Source: Herbidospora solisilvae (GTDB lineage: Bacteria > Actinomycetota > Actinomycetes > Streptosporangiales > Streptosporangiaceae). Taken from it: 64,000 bases of DNA. The stretch covers positions 1 through 64,000 of the forward strand of contig NZ_WXEW01000008.1 of NCBI RefSeq assembly GCF_009901565.1, read 5' to 3'. The notes beneath the pieces were generated by a model. It ran no database searches and was not told where the DNA came from. It was given only the letters and a program-made list of their open reading frames with translations. Both the position numbers and the translations under genes were made by a program. This document shows, in pieces, positions 54,742 to 63,533 of this stretch (position 1 is its first letter; every line of letters starts with the position of its first letter).

Positions 54742-55860
54742 TTAGACATCTGCGTCCGGCCCGAGAATCGCCCGCTCCATCGCCGTCGTGTAACGCAATA
54801 GGCTGAATCTGGACACGGCGTCGTCGTAAGCCCTGTTCGCGAGGGCTTTCGCGGCGGCCCAGTCGTTAAGCAGAGTTTCGACGGCGTCGGCCAGCGCGAC
54901 CGGGTCGCCCGGCGTCACGAGCAGGCCGTTCTTCCCGTCATTGACGATTTCGGCCAAGCCCTGCACCTCGCTGGCGACCACCGGGCGGCGGGCCAGCATG
55001 CCCTCGACGGCGACCAGGCCGAAGGGCTCGACCCGCGACGGGACCAGCACGACGTCGGCCGTGGCCAGAAGCGGCCACACCGGGTCGGTGAACCCGGCGA
55101 AGACCACCTCGGCCCCGGCCTCCGCCGCCTTGGCGCGGAGGTCGGTCTCGTACCACTCGTAGCCGGGGAAGATGGTGCCGGCCAGCGTCAGCCTGATCGT
55201 GTGACCCCGGCCGACCAGGAGTTTCGCCGCCTCGACGGCGACGTCGTTGCCCTTGCGGGGAGACAGGCGGCCGACCAGGACAAGGTGGCCCCCGTGCTCC
55301 GGGCGGGGGTCGGTGGGCGGGGGACCGGCGACGCCGTTGTGGATGACGGTCGTTTTGCCGTCAGGGCCGCCGTCGGCCACGATTCGGTCGCGCACGCTGT
55401 GGCTGATCGCGATGATCGTGTGCGCGAGCCGCAGCGGCAGGGCCAGCGCCCGCCTGATCGGCCCGGGGACCCCTTCTTCCGCCTCGTGTACGTGGCACAC
55501 CACCTTCGGCACCCGCGCGAGCCGCCCGGCCAGCAACCACCAGGGGATGGTGACCGTGTTGACGTACAGCACGGAAGGACGGTCGCGGCGCAGGTAGGAC
55601 ACCATGCGGGGGAGTGTGGTGGCCAGCGCCCAGGCCAGTTTCACCAGCCCGGCCGGCTTCAGGTAAGCCTTGCGGAGCACCGGCACGGGCAGGATCTCGA
55701 CCTTCGCCCCGGCCTCGCGAATCAAAACGGACAAAGGGCCGTCAGTAGGCAGAGTGACCGTGATTTCGGCCTTTTCGGCCAGGGCCCGGACCGATTCCAC
55801 GAGCATGCGGTCGGAGCCGTAGAGATCGGGCGACGGGTGGGCCATCACCACTCGAACCAT
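54742..55860 (-). CDS. Glycosyltransferase family 4 (GT-B)
   Basis: 372 aa from ATG 55860. N-terminal Rossmann with HPSPDLYGSDRMLVESVRAL and VLYVNTVTIPWWLLAGRLAR; C-terminal GT4 domain with VGRLSPRKGNDVAVEAAKLL and the E-x7-E pattern SRVEPFGLVAVEGMLARRPVVAS. Adds a sugar to the lipid-linked repeat unit in the cytosol. Minus strand, 61 nt before the Wzz-like gene; divergent from the DUF1972 gene. Confidence 0.93.
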   Translation of the reverse strand: MVRVVMAHPSPDLYGSDRMLVESVRALAEKAEITVTLPTDGPLSVLIREAGAKVEILPVPVLRKAYLKPAGLVKLAWALATTLPRMVSYLRRDRPSVLYVNTVTIPWWLLAGRLARVPKVVCHVHEAEEGVPGPIRRALALPLRLAHTIIAISHSVRDRIVADGGPDGKTTVIHNGVAGPPPTDPRPEHGGHLVLVGRLSPRKGNDVAVEAAKLLVGRGHTIRLTLAGTIFPGYEWYETDLRAKAAEAGAEVVFAGFTDPVWPLLATADVVLVPSRVEPFGLVAVEGMLARRPVVASEVQGLAEIVNDGKNGLLVTPGDPVALADAVETLLNDWAAAKALANRAYDDAVSRFSLLRYTTAMERAILGPDADV

Positions 55861-55885
55861 GGTTGCCGCATCCAAATGTTTGATT

Positions 55886-55897
55886 ACCGTTTACGGT
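55886..55897. promoter_or_regulatory. Palindrome ACCGT-TT-ACGGT in the divergent promoter
   Basis: A perfect 5-2-5 palindrome in the 72-bp gap between the divergent GT4 and DUF1972 genes, nested within ATCCAA (55870-55875) and TTGGAT (55897-55902). It could be the operator of a shared regulator; untested. Confidence 0.4.
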
Positions 55898-55932
55898 TGG
55901 ATGTTCATCTTGTCATCCATCGAAGGGGACGC

Positions 55933-57024
55933 ATGCGGATCGCCATGATCGGGACTCGCGGGGTGCCGGCCCGTTACGGGGGCTTCGAGACCGCCGTCGA
56001 GGAGATCGGGGCACGCCTGGCCGACGCCGGGCACGACGTCCGGGTCTACTGCCGGGGGGCGGTGGAGAAGATCCCGGCGTACAAGGGGATGACGCTCGTC
56101 CATCTGCCCGCCGTGCGGCACAAGATCATGGAGACGCTCAGCCACACGGCGTTGTCGGTCGGCCATGTGCTGCTGCACCGCACCGACGTCGCGCTGGTGT
56201 TCAACGCGGCCAACGCGCCCTTGTTGCCGTTCCTGAAGCTGGCGCGCATCCCGGTGGCCACCCACGTCGACGGCCTGGAGTGGAAGCGCGCCAAATGGAA
56301 CGGTGCAGGGCAGCGCTATTACCTGGCGGTCGAGAAGTTGTCGGTCCGCTGGTCGAAGCAGATCATCGCCGACGCCGTCGCGATCCAGGACTACTACCGC
56401 GAGACCTACGCCGCCGGCAGCGTCATGATCCCCTACGGCGCGCCCATCCAGGAGCGCTGCGACGACGACCTGTTGAGAGCCGAAGGCTATGAGCCCGGCG
56501 GCTACCACCTGGTGGTGGCCCGGTTCGAGCCGGAGAACCACGTCGACCTGATCGTCGAGGGCTACTCCCGCAGCGCCGCCCGGCTACCTCTGGTCGTCGT
56601 GGGCTCGGCCCCCTACGCCGAGGAGTACGTGCGGCGGATCGACGACCTGGCCGCCAAGGACCAACGGGTGAAGCTGGTCGGCGCGGTCTGGAACCAGGAC
56701 CTGCTCGACGCCCTCTACGCCGGATGCGCCACCTACCTGCACGGCCACTCCGTCGGCGGCACCAACCCGTCGCTGCTGCGGGCCATGGGCGCGGGCGCCC
56801 CGACGATCGCCTACGACGTCGTCTTCAACCGCGAGGTCCTCGCCGAGTCGGGCGTGTTCTTCGGCGGCCCCGACGACCTCGCGACCGTGATCGAGCAGGC
56901 CGAAGACGACCCGGCCGCCTGTCGCCGCAGGGGAGACCTGGCCCGTGAGCGGGCCCGCGTCCACTACACCTGGGACGACGTCGCCGCGCGCTACGAGAAA
57001 CTCTGCCTGGACCTGCGCGGATGA
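55933..57024 (+). CDS. DUF1972-type glycosyltransferase (rhamnosyltransferase-like)
   Basis: 363 aa, GT-B fold. Signature MRIAMIGTRGVPARYGGFETAVEEIGARLADAGHDV, AARYD-like VARFEPENHVDLIVEGYSRS, and HGHSVGGTNPSLLRAMGAGAPTIAYDVVFNREVL. DUF1972 proteins include rhamnosyltransferases, which fits the Rml genes. AAGGGGA lies five bases before the ATG. The stop overlaps the next ATG (ATGA). Confidence 0.93.
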   Translation: MRIAMIGTRGVPARYGGFETAVEEIGARLADAGHDVRVYCRGAVEKIPAYKGMTLVHLPAVRHKIMETLSHTALSVGHVLLHRTDVALVFNAANAPLLPFLKLARIPVATHVDGLEWKRAKWNGAGQRYYLAVEKLSVRWSKQIIADAVAIQDYYRETYAAGSVMIPYGAPIQERCDDDLLRAEGYEPGGYHLVVARFEPENHVDLIVEGYSRSAARLPLVVVGSAPYAEEYVRRIDDLAAKDQRVKLVGAVWNQDLLDALYAGCATYLHGHSVGGTNPSLLRAMGAGAPTIAYDVVFNREVLAESGVFFGGPDDLATVIEQAEDDPAACRRRGDLARERARVHYTWDDVAARYEKLCLDLRG

Positions 57025-57878
57025 GTTTCGTGCGCTACCCGCCGGGCCGGGCCAACGTCTGGATCCCGGTCAGCGACGCCCGGTCTGCCGCCGCCGGGTT
57101 GTCGCTGCTCACCTTCTCCAAGCCCCTCCCGCTGCTGGCCCAGCGGATCCTGCACCGGGCGGTGCTGATCGCCGGGCCGTGGGTGCTGCCGGGGCGGCGC
57201 GAACGCTGGGAGCCCCCGGTCGACCGCTGGGAGCAGATCCTCCGGGAGGTCGCCGAGGTCGCCGGGCCGGTCGACGAGGTCGCCCTCTACCTGCGCCCGC
57301 AGGCCTCCCGGCCGGGCGCCGCGGCCCTGCTCATCCAGAAGGGCCGTCCTGTCGGGTTCCTGAAGGTGCGCGACGGGCTCGACCGCGAGGCCCAGGTGCT
57401 GCGGCTGCTCGACGGCGGCGACGGGTTCCGGGTGCCGGTGGTCCTGGGCCAGGGCACCTCGTGGTTGCTGATCTCGGCGATGGAGCCGGTCCCGGCCCGG
57501 CCGGTCCGGAAGGTCGACGTCGTCGACCTCACCGGCCGCATCCAGCGCCTGCTCGCCCGGTTGCCCAAACCGGCCGGCACCCCCGGCCACTGGTTGCCGA
57601 TGCACGGCGACCTCACCCCGTGGAACCTGCGCCTCACCCGGGGCAGGGTGCCGTGGCTGATCGACTGGGAGGACGCCGCCTGGGCGCCCCCGGGCGCCGA
57701 CGAGGTCTACTACCGGGCCGCCGAGGCGACCCTGTTCGGGGTCGACCCGGTGCCCACGGGCTACGCCGAGGCGGCCGCCCACTGGGAGGCCTTGATCTCC
57801 AAGCGCAGCGACGACCTGCCGCTCAACGGCGGCATGCTGGCGGCGCTGGAGGTGCTCAGCCGGCCGTCCAGTCGCTGA
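57021..57878 (+). CDS. Phosphotransferase (APH-like) in the exopolysaccharide cluster
   Basis: 285 aa. The kinase C-lobe has the Brenner motif WLPMHGDLTPWNLRL and the metal motif WLIDWEDAAWAPPGADE. The N-lobe is short and lacks a clear Lys motif. It may phosphorylate a sugar or act as a regulatory pseudokinase on the assembly line. Coupled to the DUF1972 glycosyltransferase. The last 23 nt overlap the convergent sulfotransferase. Confidence 0.8.
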   Translation: MSFVRYPPGRANVWIPVSDARSAAAGLSLLTFSKPLPLLAQRILHRAVLIAGPWVLPGRRERWEPPVDRWEQILREVAEVAGPVDEVALYLRPQASRPGAAALLIQKGRPVGFLKVRDGLDREAQVLRLLDGGDGFRVPVVLGQGTSWLLISAMEPVPARPVRKVDVVDLTGRIQRLLARLPKPAGTPGHWLPMHGDLTPWNLRLTRGRVPWLIDWEDAAWAPPGADEVYYRAAEATLFGVDPVPTGYAEAAAHWEALISKRSDDLPLNGGMLAALEVLSRPSSR

Positions 57879-58752
57879 GCCGGCGTCCGAGCATCTCCTC
57901 CAGCCGCCGGTTGTGGGGGGCGAAGTGGCGGGCCAGCCTCTTGCGCACGTCGTCGGGGATGTCACCCGGGGCGGCGGCGTTCCAGACCTTGCCCGCCGCG
58001 GGCAGGGGCGCGGGCGGCAGCCCGAGGAACTCCGCCGCCCCGTCGCAGGCGGCCTGCGGGTCGCGGTAGAAGTCCTCGCTGGTCAGGATGTGGAACCGGT
58101 CGCGAGGGAAGTGGGCGAACCACCGTTCCAGGCAGCGGGCGTACTCGCTCTGGGCGACGTACGACTGCTGCTCGTGGGCGTAGGACAGGTACGCCGGATC
58201 AGCGATGATCTTCGCCTCCTCCCCGGCGGTCCGCGACTCCTCTGCGGCCAGGGCCTCCTCGAACGACAGGCTCTCCATGCCCGCGCGCACCCGCTCGCGG
58301 TAGTGGGAGAACGTGCGCTCCACCGGGTCGCGTAAGACGAGCAGGATGCGCGCCGTTGGCACGTTCCCGGCGGCGCGTCCGGCGGCCAGCGGATGGTGGA
58401 GGTAGTAGGGCGAGCCCTCCCCGGCGACCACCGGGCCGCCCGCCCTGCGCCCGGCCCGCGCCCGGCTCAACCGGCTGGGCAGGTGTGAGCGGTACCAGCG
58501 CATGCCGCGCGCGTAGTTGGAGTCGAAGTAGTGCACGCCCTTCGTGTGGTTGGCCTTGGGCAGCAGCCGGGCCGCCGGGAACAGCGGGATCACCCTCGGG
58601 TGCTCAAGCAGCGCGAAGTAGAACGACGTCGAACCCCCGCGTTTGGCCCCGATGAGCAGGAAATCGGGGTCGGGCCGGAACGCCGCCGTCGCCATGCCCC
58701 AGCCCCGGATGGCGGTTCGGCCCGCGTTCATCACGGGTTCAGGGAGCTTCAT
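57856..58752 (-). CDS. Sulfotransferase family protein
   Basis: 298 aa from ATG 58752 (GAGGACG upstream). 5'-PAPS loop LLIGAKRGGSTSFYFALLEHP, KGVHYFDSN, and the 3'-phosphate motif ARILLVLRDPVERTFSHYRERVRAG. It would transfer sulfate from PAPS to a sugar hydroxyl of the polymer. Convergent with the phosphotransferase and divergent from the polymerase gene. It has no signal peptide and acts in the cytosol. Confidence 0.9.
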   Translation of the reverse strand: MKLPEPVMNAGRTAIRGWGMATAAFRPDPDFLLIGAKRGGSTSFYFALLEHPRVIPLFPAARLLPKANHTKGVHYFDSNYARGMRWYRSHLPSRLSRARAGRRAGGPVVAGEGSPYYLHHPLAAGRAAGNVPTARILLVLRDPVERTFSHYRERVRAGMESLSFEEALAAEESRTAGEEAKIIADPAYLSYAHEQQSYVAQSEYARCLERWFAHFPRDRFHILTSEDFYRDPQAACDGAAEFLGLPPAPLPAAGKVWNAAAPGDIPDDVRKRLARHFAPHNRRLEEMLGRRLSDWTAG

Positions 58753-58849
58753 CTGACTCGTCCTCTCAACCGCTCCATAGTGAAAAGTTATTAACCGCTC
58801 GTATGCTGGCACACGTCACCAAGCGGAGCGGCGATTCGGGGGGACCGGC

Positions 58850-60124
58850 GTGAGAGGTGCGCGCCACCGGCGGCTCCGCACGCAGTGGTGGCCCACGCTG
58901 CTGCCTCTCGGCATGATCCTCGCGAGCGACTACAAGTTTCGCTCGCGTGACGTCTCGGCGGCGGTCGGCGGCGGCATCGACACCACCGTGCTGCTGGAGA
59001 TCGGCGTCTACGGCCTGTGCGCCCTCTACCTCTACCGCCGGTTCGGCCTCAGGGCCCCCCGGCGGGCGGCTCCGGCCGTGTTGATCCTTGCCTGGTTGTT
59101 CGCGGCCTACTGCGCCCTGTCGGTGTTGTGGACCCCGTTTCCCCCGTTCGCCGCCGTGCGGGCGAGCCAGCTCCTGGTCACCGCGATCGTCTGCCACGTG
59201 ATCGCGACCCGGGCGCGGCGCGACGACCTCTACCGGCTGGCCCACGTGTTCGTCGGCCTGGTCGTGGTCTCGGTGGCGTTCGGCGTGGCGGTGCCGCTCA
59301 AACGCACCCCCAACACGCAGGACCGGTTCAACTGGCTCTACGTCCATCCGGTCACGGCCGGCATGTTCCTGGGCGTGGCGCTGCTGCTGTGCCTGGCGTT
59401 CCTGCTGCCGAACGGGCTGCCGCGACGTTTCCCGTGGCCGGTCTACGCCGGTTCGGCGGGGGTCACCGCCGCGGCGCTGGTCGCCACCGGCACGCGGGGG
59501 GCGGCGGTCGGCATCCTCGCGGGGGTGGCGGCGTTCCTGCTCACCGCCCGGGGCACCCGGGGACGGGTAGAGGTGATCATGGTCGGCACGCCGATCCTGG
59601 TGCTGCTGCCGCTGCTGTTCGGCGACAAGCTCCTGGAGTTCGCCACCCGTGGCGAGACCGTCGAGCAGTTGGAGAGCCTCAATTCGCGTACCGACCTGTG
59701 GACCTTCGCCTACCAGGCGGTGCTGAACCGGCCGGTGTTCGGCAACGGCATGTCGTCGGCGCGCGGGTTGTTCCTCGACGCCCTGGGGCTCGGCGGGGGT
59801 CACAACATCTTCGTCAACGTGCTCGTCGAAGGCGGCCTCGTCGGCGGGGTGATCTTCTGCCTGCTCATCGTCGTGGTGCTGACCGTGAACCTGGCGTACA
59901 CCAGGGTCAGGGAGGTCCGGGTCGAGGCGGCGCTGCTGCTCGGTTTGATGACGTTCCTGGTGATCGACGGCTTGACCGCCGATCAGATGGCGGGCGCGGC
60001 GAACGTCGCGTCCATCTGGATGTTCCTCATCGTGGCGTGGACTTGTGTCATCACACGTAAACCTGTGAGACGTGACGAGCGTCACGATACCCGTGAGACC
60101 GGTGTGGTCTCACCTGTGCCCTGA
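58850..60124 (+). CDS. O-antigen ligase/polymerase family membrane protein (Wzy/WaaL-like)
   Basis: 424 aa with about ten membrane helices. The Wzy_C motif is in the long loop LESLNSRTDLWTFAYQAVLNRPVFGNGMSSARGLFLDALGLGGGHNIFVNVLVEGG, including RxDLW and the HNxFV-type motif. It polymerises repeat units or ligates the polymer outside the cell. GTG 58850 start after GGGGGACC. Leads the plus-strand run 58850-63436. Confidence 0.92.
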   Translation: MRGARHRRLRTQWWPTLLPLGMILASDYKFRSRDVSAAVGGGIDTTVLLEIGVYGLCALYLYRRFGLRAPRRAAPAVLILAWLFAAYCALSVLWTPFPPFAAVRASQLLVTAIVCHVIATRARRDDLYRLAHVFVGLVVVSVAFGVAVPLKRTPNTQDRFNWLYVHPVTAGMFLGVALLLCLAFLLPNGLPRRFPWPVYAGSAGVTAAALVATGTRGAAVGILAGVAAFLLTARGTRGRVEVIMVGTPILVLLPLLFGDKLLEFATRGETVEQLESLNSRTDLWTFAYQAVLNRPVFGNGMSSARGLFLDALGLGGGHNIFVNVLVEGGLVGGVIFCLLIVVVLTVNLAYTRVREVRVEAALLLGLMTFLVIDGLTADQMAGAANVASIWMFLIVAWTCVITRKPVRRDERHDTRETGVVSPVP

Positions 60125-60134
60125 AGGGGACCAA

Positions 60135-61766
60135 ATGCGCAAGACCCTGATATCGGGCCTGATCGCCGCGTTAGCGGTGACGCCCGTCCCCGCGGCGATG
60201 GCCGACACGGCCCCCGCTTCCGGGGAACTCGCCACAGTCACGGCCGACGCGCTGCCCACCTGGCAGACCGACGGCGTGGTGTTGACGATCGAGATCGTCA
60301 ACGGGGTGACCTACGTGGGCGGCAACTTCGACAACGTCCGGCCGCCGGGCGTCCCCAAGGGGGGCGCGGGCGAGGTGCCGCGGGTCGGGTTGGCCGCGTT
60401 CGACACCGCCACCGGCGACCTGCTGCCGTGGAACCCGGTGGCCTTCTCGCCGACGTTCACCGACGACCAGGCGCAGAACGAGTGCGACAAGATCGCCACC
60501 GACACCTACCGCTGTGACACGGTCTGGGAGATCAAGGCCTCGCCCGACGGCTCGAAGATCTACGTCGCCGGCGACTTCAACAAGATCGATGACTCGCGGC
60601 GCGACCGCATGGCGGCCTTCGACACCGCCACCGGCGCCCTCGACCCCGACTTCAAGCCGGTGTTCAACAACCGGGTGCGCGCGATCGCCGTGTCCGACAC
60701 CACCGTCTACGCCGGCGGCCACTTCACCACCGTGAACGGCGAGACCCGCACCCGCCTGGCCGCGTTCGACGCCTCGACCGCCGCCCTCACCTCGTGGGCG
60801 CCGACGGCCGACAGGCGCGTCAACGCGATGGCGCTCACCCCTGCGGGCAACCGCCTCATCGTCGGCGGCGACTTCGACCGCATCAACGGCATCAGGCAGC
60901 ACGGCCTGTCGGCGGTCAACGTCAGCGACGGCTCCAAGGGCGTGTTCAACAGCAACGACATCCCGGCCACCAGCTCCACCAGCCGCTCGTGGGTGACCGA
61001 CATCGTCTCCGACGGCACCCGCATGTACGCCAGCGCCAACGGCGAGGGCACCTTCGACGGCCGCCTGGCCTTCAACCCCGACAACGGCTCGCGCATCTGG
61101 ATCAACAACTGCCTCGGCGCGACCCAGGCGATCTCGGTGATGGGCGGCGTGCTCTACAGCGGCAGCCACGCCCACCGCTGCAGCATGCAGTCCTACTACG
61201 GCGGCGACGCCTTCCCCGAGACCAAGCCCCACCGCCGCTACCTCGCCGAGCCGGCCGGCACGGCCCAGGGCGCCAAGCAGACGATCCTCCACTGGTTCCC
61301 CAACTCGGCCCCCGGCACCACCTACCCCTGGGTCCAGGGTCCGTGGGCGATGGCCAACGACGGCACCTACCTGTGGGCCGGCGGTGACTTCACCGAGGTC
61401 AACGACGTCGCCCAGCAGGGTCTGACCCGCTGGACCTTCCACGAGACCAGCCCCGACGTCGGCGGCCCGCTCCAGGCCGGGTTCGGCGCGCCGACCGCCC
61501 TCGCGGCCGGCGGCGGCAAGGTGACGATCCGCTGGGGCGCCACCTGGGACCTCGACAACCGCAAGGTTCGCTACGAGGTCCTGCGCAACGACGGCCAGGT
61601 CGCCTGCACCGCCGAGGCCTTCTCGGTGTTCTGGAACCTGCCGAACCTGACGTGCCAGGACACCGGCCGGACCCCGGGCGCGACGCACACCTACCGGGTG
61701 CGCGCGATCGACCCGTACAACAACCGCGTCTCCAGCCCGAACAGCGCGGCGGTGACGGTTCTGTGA
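60135..61766 (+). CDS. Secreted delta-60-repeat/PQQ-like beta-propeller with Fn3-like C-terminus
   Basis: 543 aa from ATG 60135 (AAGGGGA upstream). Signal peptide ~1-23 (AAMA-DTA). Repeats like TYVGGNFDNVRPPG, IYVAGDFNKIDDSRRDRMAAFDTATGALDPDFKP, VYAGGHFTTVNGETRTRLAAFDASTAAL build the propeller. A C-terminal beta-sandwich of ~90 aa (GAPTALAAGGGKVTIRWGATWDLDNRKVRYEVLRND) resembles Fn3. Its stop overlaps the following beta-helix gene (GTGA), so they are co-translated. Close relative of 63534-64000 (both have TVTADALPTWQ near the start). Confidence 0.87.
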   Translation: MRKTLISGLIAALAVTPVPAAMADTAPASGELATVTADALPTWQTDGVVLTIEIVNGVTYVGGNFDNVRPPGVPKGGAGEVPRVGLAAFDTATGDLLPWNPVAFSPTFTDDQAQNECDKIATDTYRCDTVWEIKASPDGSKIYVAGDFNKIDDSRRDRMAAFDTATGALDPDFKPVFNNRVRAIAVSDTTVYAGGHFTTVNGETRTRLAAFDASTAALTSWAPTADRRVNAMALTPAGNRLIVGGDFDRINGIRQHGLSAVNVSDGSKGVFNSNDIPATSSTSRSWVTDIVSDGTRMYASANGEGTFDGRLAFNPDNGSRIWINNCLGATQAISVMGGVLYSGSHAHRCSMQSYYGGDAFPETKPHRRYLAEPAGTAQGAKQTILHWFPNSAPGTTYPWVQGPWAMANDGTYLWAGGDFTEVNDVAQQGLTRWTFHETSPDVGGPLQAGFGAPTALAAGGGKVTIRWGATWDLDNRKVRYEVLRNDGQVACTAEAFSVFWNLPNLTCQDTGRTPGATHTYRVRAIDPYNNRVSSPNSAAVTVL

Positions 61767-63436
61767 GACGGGTGCTCGCCGCCGCGGGGGCCGTCGCCCT
61801 CGCGATGGCGGGCGTCCTGATCGGGGCCGCGCTGATGCGGCCCGACGGCAACGGACCGGCCCAGCCGTCGTGGAAGACGGCCGGGCCGGCCCCCTTGGGC
61901 ACGGCCGACTACCCCGTCCCCGAGGGCGCCTTCTTCGTCGCCCCCGGCGGCGACGACCGCTCGCCCGGCGACGTCGCGAAACCGTGGCGGACCCTCGCCC
62001 ACGCGGTGGAGACCGCCCCCGAAGGCTCGACGATCGTCCTGCGCGAAGGCGTCTACCACGAGAAGGTCGAGATCTTCCGCAAGCGCCTGACCATCCAGAA
62101 CCACCCCGGCGAGGTCGTCTGGTTCGACGGCAGCGAACCGGTCGGCGGCTGGGTCCGCGACGGCTTCCGCTGGGTCCGCGACGGCTGGGACGTGCGGTTC
62201 GACAACACCGACTTCACCGCGGGCGGCGGCGAAGACTGGCACATGGTCGACCCGGAGTTCCCGATGGCCAACTGGCCCGACCAGGTCTTCGTCGACGACC
62301 GGCCGCTCGCGCAGGTCCAGACCGCCGAGCAGGTCGGCCCCGGTGCCTTCTTCGTCGACTACCAGGCCGGCCGTCTGTACATCGGCGACGACCCCACCGG
62401 CCGCGACGTCCGCGCCACCACCCTCGACGAGGCCCTCTACTTCGAGGGCGCCGACGGGTCGTCTCTCAGAGGCGTGGGGGTACGCCGCTACGCCACCTCG
62501 CTGGCCAGGATCGCCGCCGTCAAGGCCTTCGCCGACGACATGACGATCGAGAACAGCGTCTTCGCCCAGACCTCGGTCACCGGCCTGTCCCTGAAGGGCG
62601 CCCGGATCACCGTCAGGAACAACCTGTTCGAGGGCAACGGCCAGGTGGGCATCGGCGGGCACAAGTCCGACGACGCCACGATCGTCGGCAATGTCAGTCG
62701 CGGCAACAACGTGGAGCGTTTCATGATGGCCCCGGTCTCCGGCGGCCTGAAGATCACCGAGTCGAGGCGCATGACGGTCGTCGGCAACCTCATGGAGGAC
62801 AACCGGGGCCCGGGCATCTGGCTCGACGAGTCGGTCGTCGGCGCCGTGGTCGCCCGCAACATGGCCAGGAACAACGCCCACCACGGCATTCATTTCGAGA
62901 TCTCGGCCGACGCGCTCATCGCCGGAAACGTCGTGACCGGCAACGGCACCCACGGCGTCTATGTGAACGAGTCGAGCGACGTACGGGTCTGGAACAACAC
63001 CGTAACCGACAACAAAGGCCGCCAGATCTATGTCATCGACGGGGCGCGGCAGCAACTCACGCCCGGAGTGACCTGGAATGTGAGTGGCGTCGAGGTGCGA
63101 AACAACGTGCTTTCCTCGGCCGGCGCCGAACCTCTCGTGGCGGTTCGCGACCTGACCCGCAGGAAGGGCGCCGCCGACATGGCGAGCCTCGACCACAACG
63201 TCTACCAACGGCGCGGACCAGGGCCGCTCGCCGACTGGGCCGACTGGACGCGGGCCGACGCCGCGGTGGCCACGCTCGCCGATCTGCGCCGGACGACCGG
63301 TCAGGAAAACCACGGCAGCGAGGTGGAAAATGGCGATTTGCCCGATGGTGCGCCGCTGCCTTCCGACGTCGCGAACCTGTTCGGCCGGGAAGCCGGGGCG
63401 GTGCTTAAATCCGGCGCCCCAGCGGATGAACTTTAA
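61763..63436 (+). CDS. Secreted or anchored right-handed beta-helix protein
   Basis: 557 aa from GTG 61763. Signal-anchor-like helix ~4-25 (VLAAAGAVALAMAGVLIGAAL). DUF1565-like cap FFVAPGGDDRSPGDVAKPWRTLAHAVETAPEGSTIVLREGVYHEKV, then many beta-helix rungs (IENSVFAQTSVTGLSLKGARITVRNN, NARRD-like VVARNMARNNAHHGIHF, VRVWNNTVTDNKGRQIYV). Similar to the N-terminal part of the protein at 29892-32237 but without DUF5648. Possible polysaccharide lyase/hydrolase or structural EPS protein; catalytic residues not assigned. Confidence 0.85.
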   Translation: MRRVLAAAGAVALAMAGVLIGAALMRPDGNGPAQPSWKTAGPAPLGTADYPVPEGAFFVAPGGDDRSPGDVAKPWRTLAHAVETAPEGSTIVLREGVYHEKVEIFRKRLTIQNHPGEVVWFDGSEPVGGWVRDGFRWVRDGWDVRFDNTDFTAGGGEDWHMVDPEFPMANWPDQVFVDDRPLAQVQTAEQVGPGAFFVDYQAGRLYIGDDPTGRDVRATTLDEALYFEGADGSSLRGVGVRRYATSLARIAAVKAFADDMTIENSVFAQTSVTGLSLKGARITVRNNLFEGNGQVGIGGHKSDDATIVGNVSRGNNVERFMMAPVSGGLKITESRRMTVVGNLMEDNRGPGIWLDESVVGAVVARNMARNNAHHGIHFEISADALIAGNVVTGNGTHGVYVNESSDVRVWNNTVTDNKGRQIYVIDGARQQLTPGVTWNVSGVEVRNNVLSSAGAEPLVAVRDLTRRKGAADMASLDHNVYQRRGPGPLADWADWTRADAAVATLADLRRTTGQENHGSEVENGDLPDGAPLPSDVANLFGREAGAVLKSGAPADEL

Positions 63437-63533
63437 TCGTTACTTCATGTCCCACGGGTTACTCCTTGTTGGATTAAACCGTTCCATTACTCTTGCCGTG
63501 ATGTGAGAACGATCTCCTGAGATGTAGGTAACC

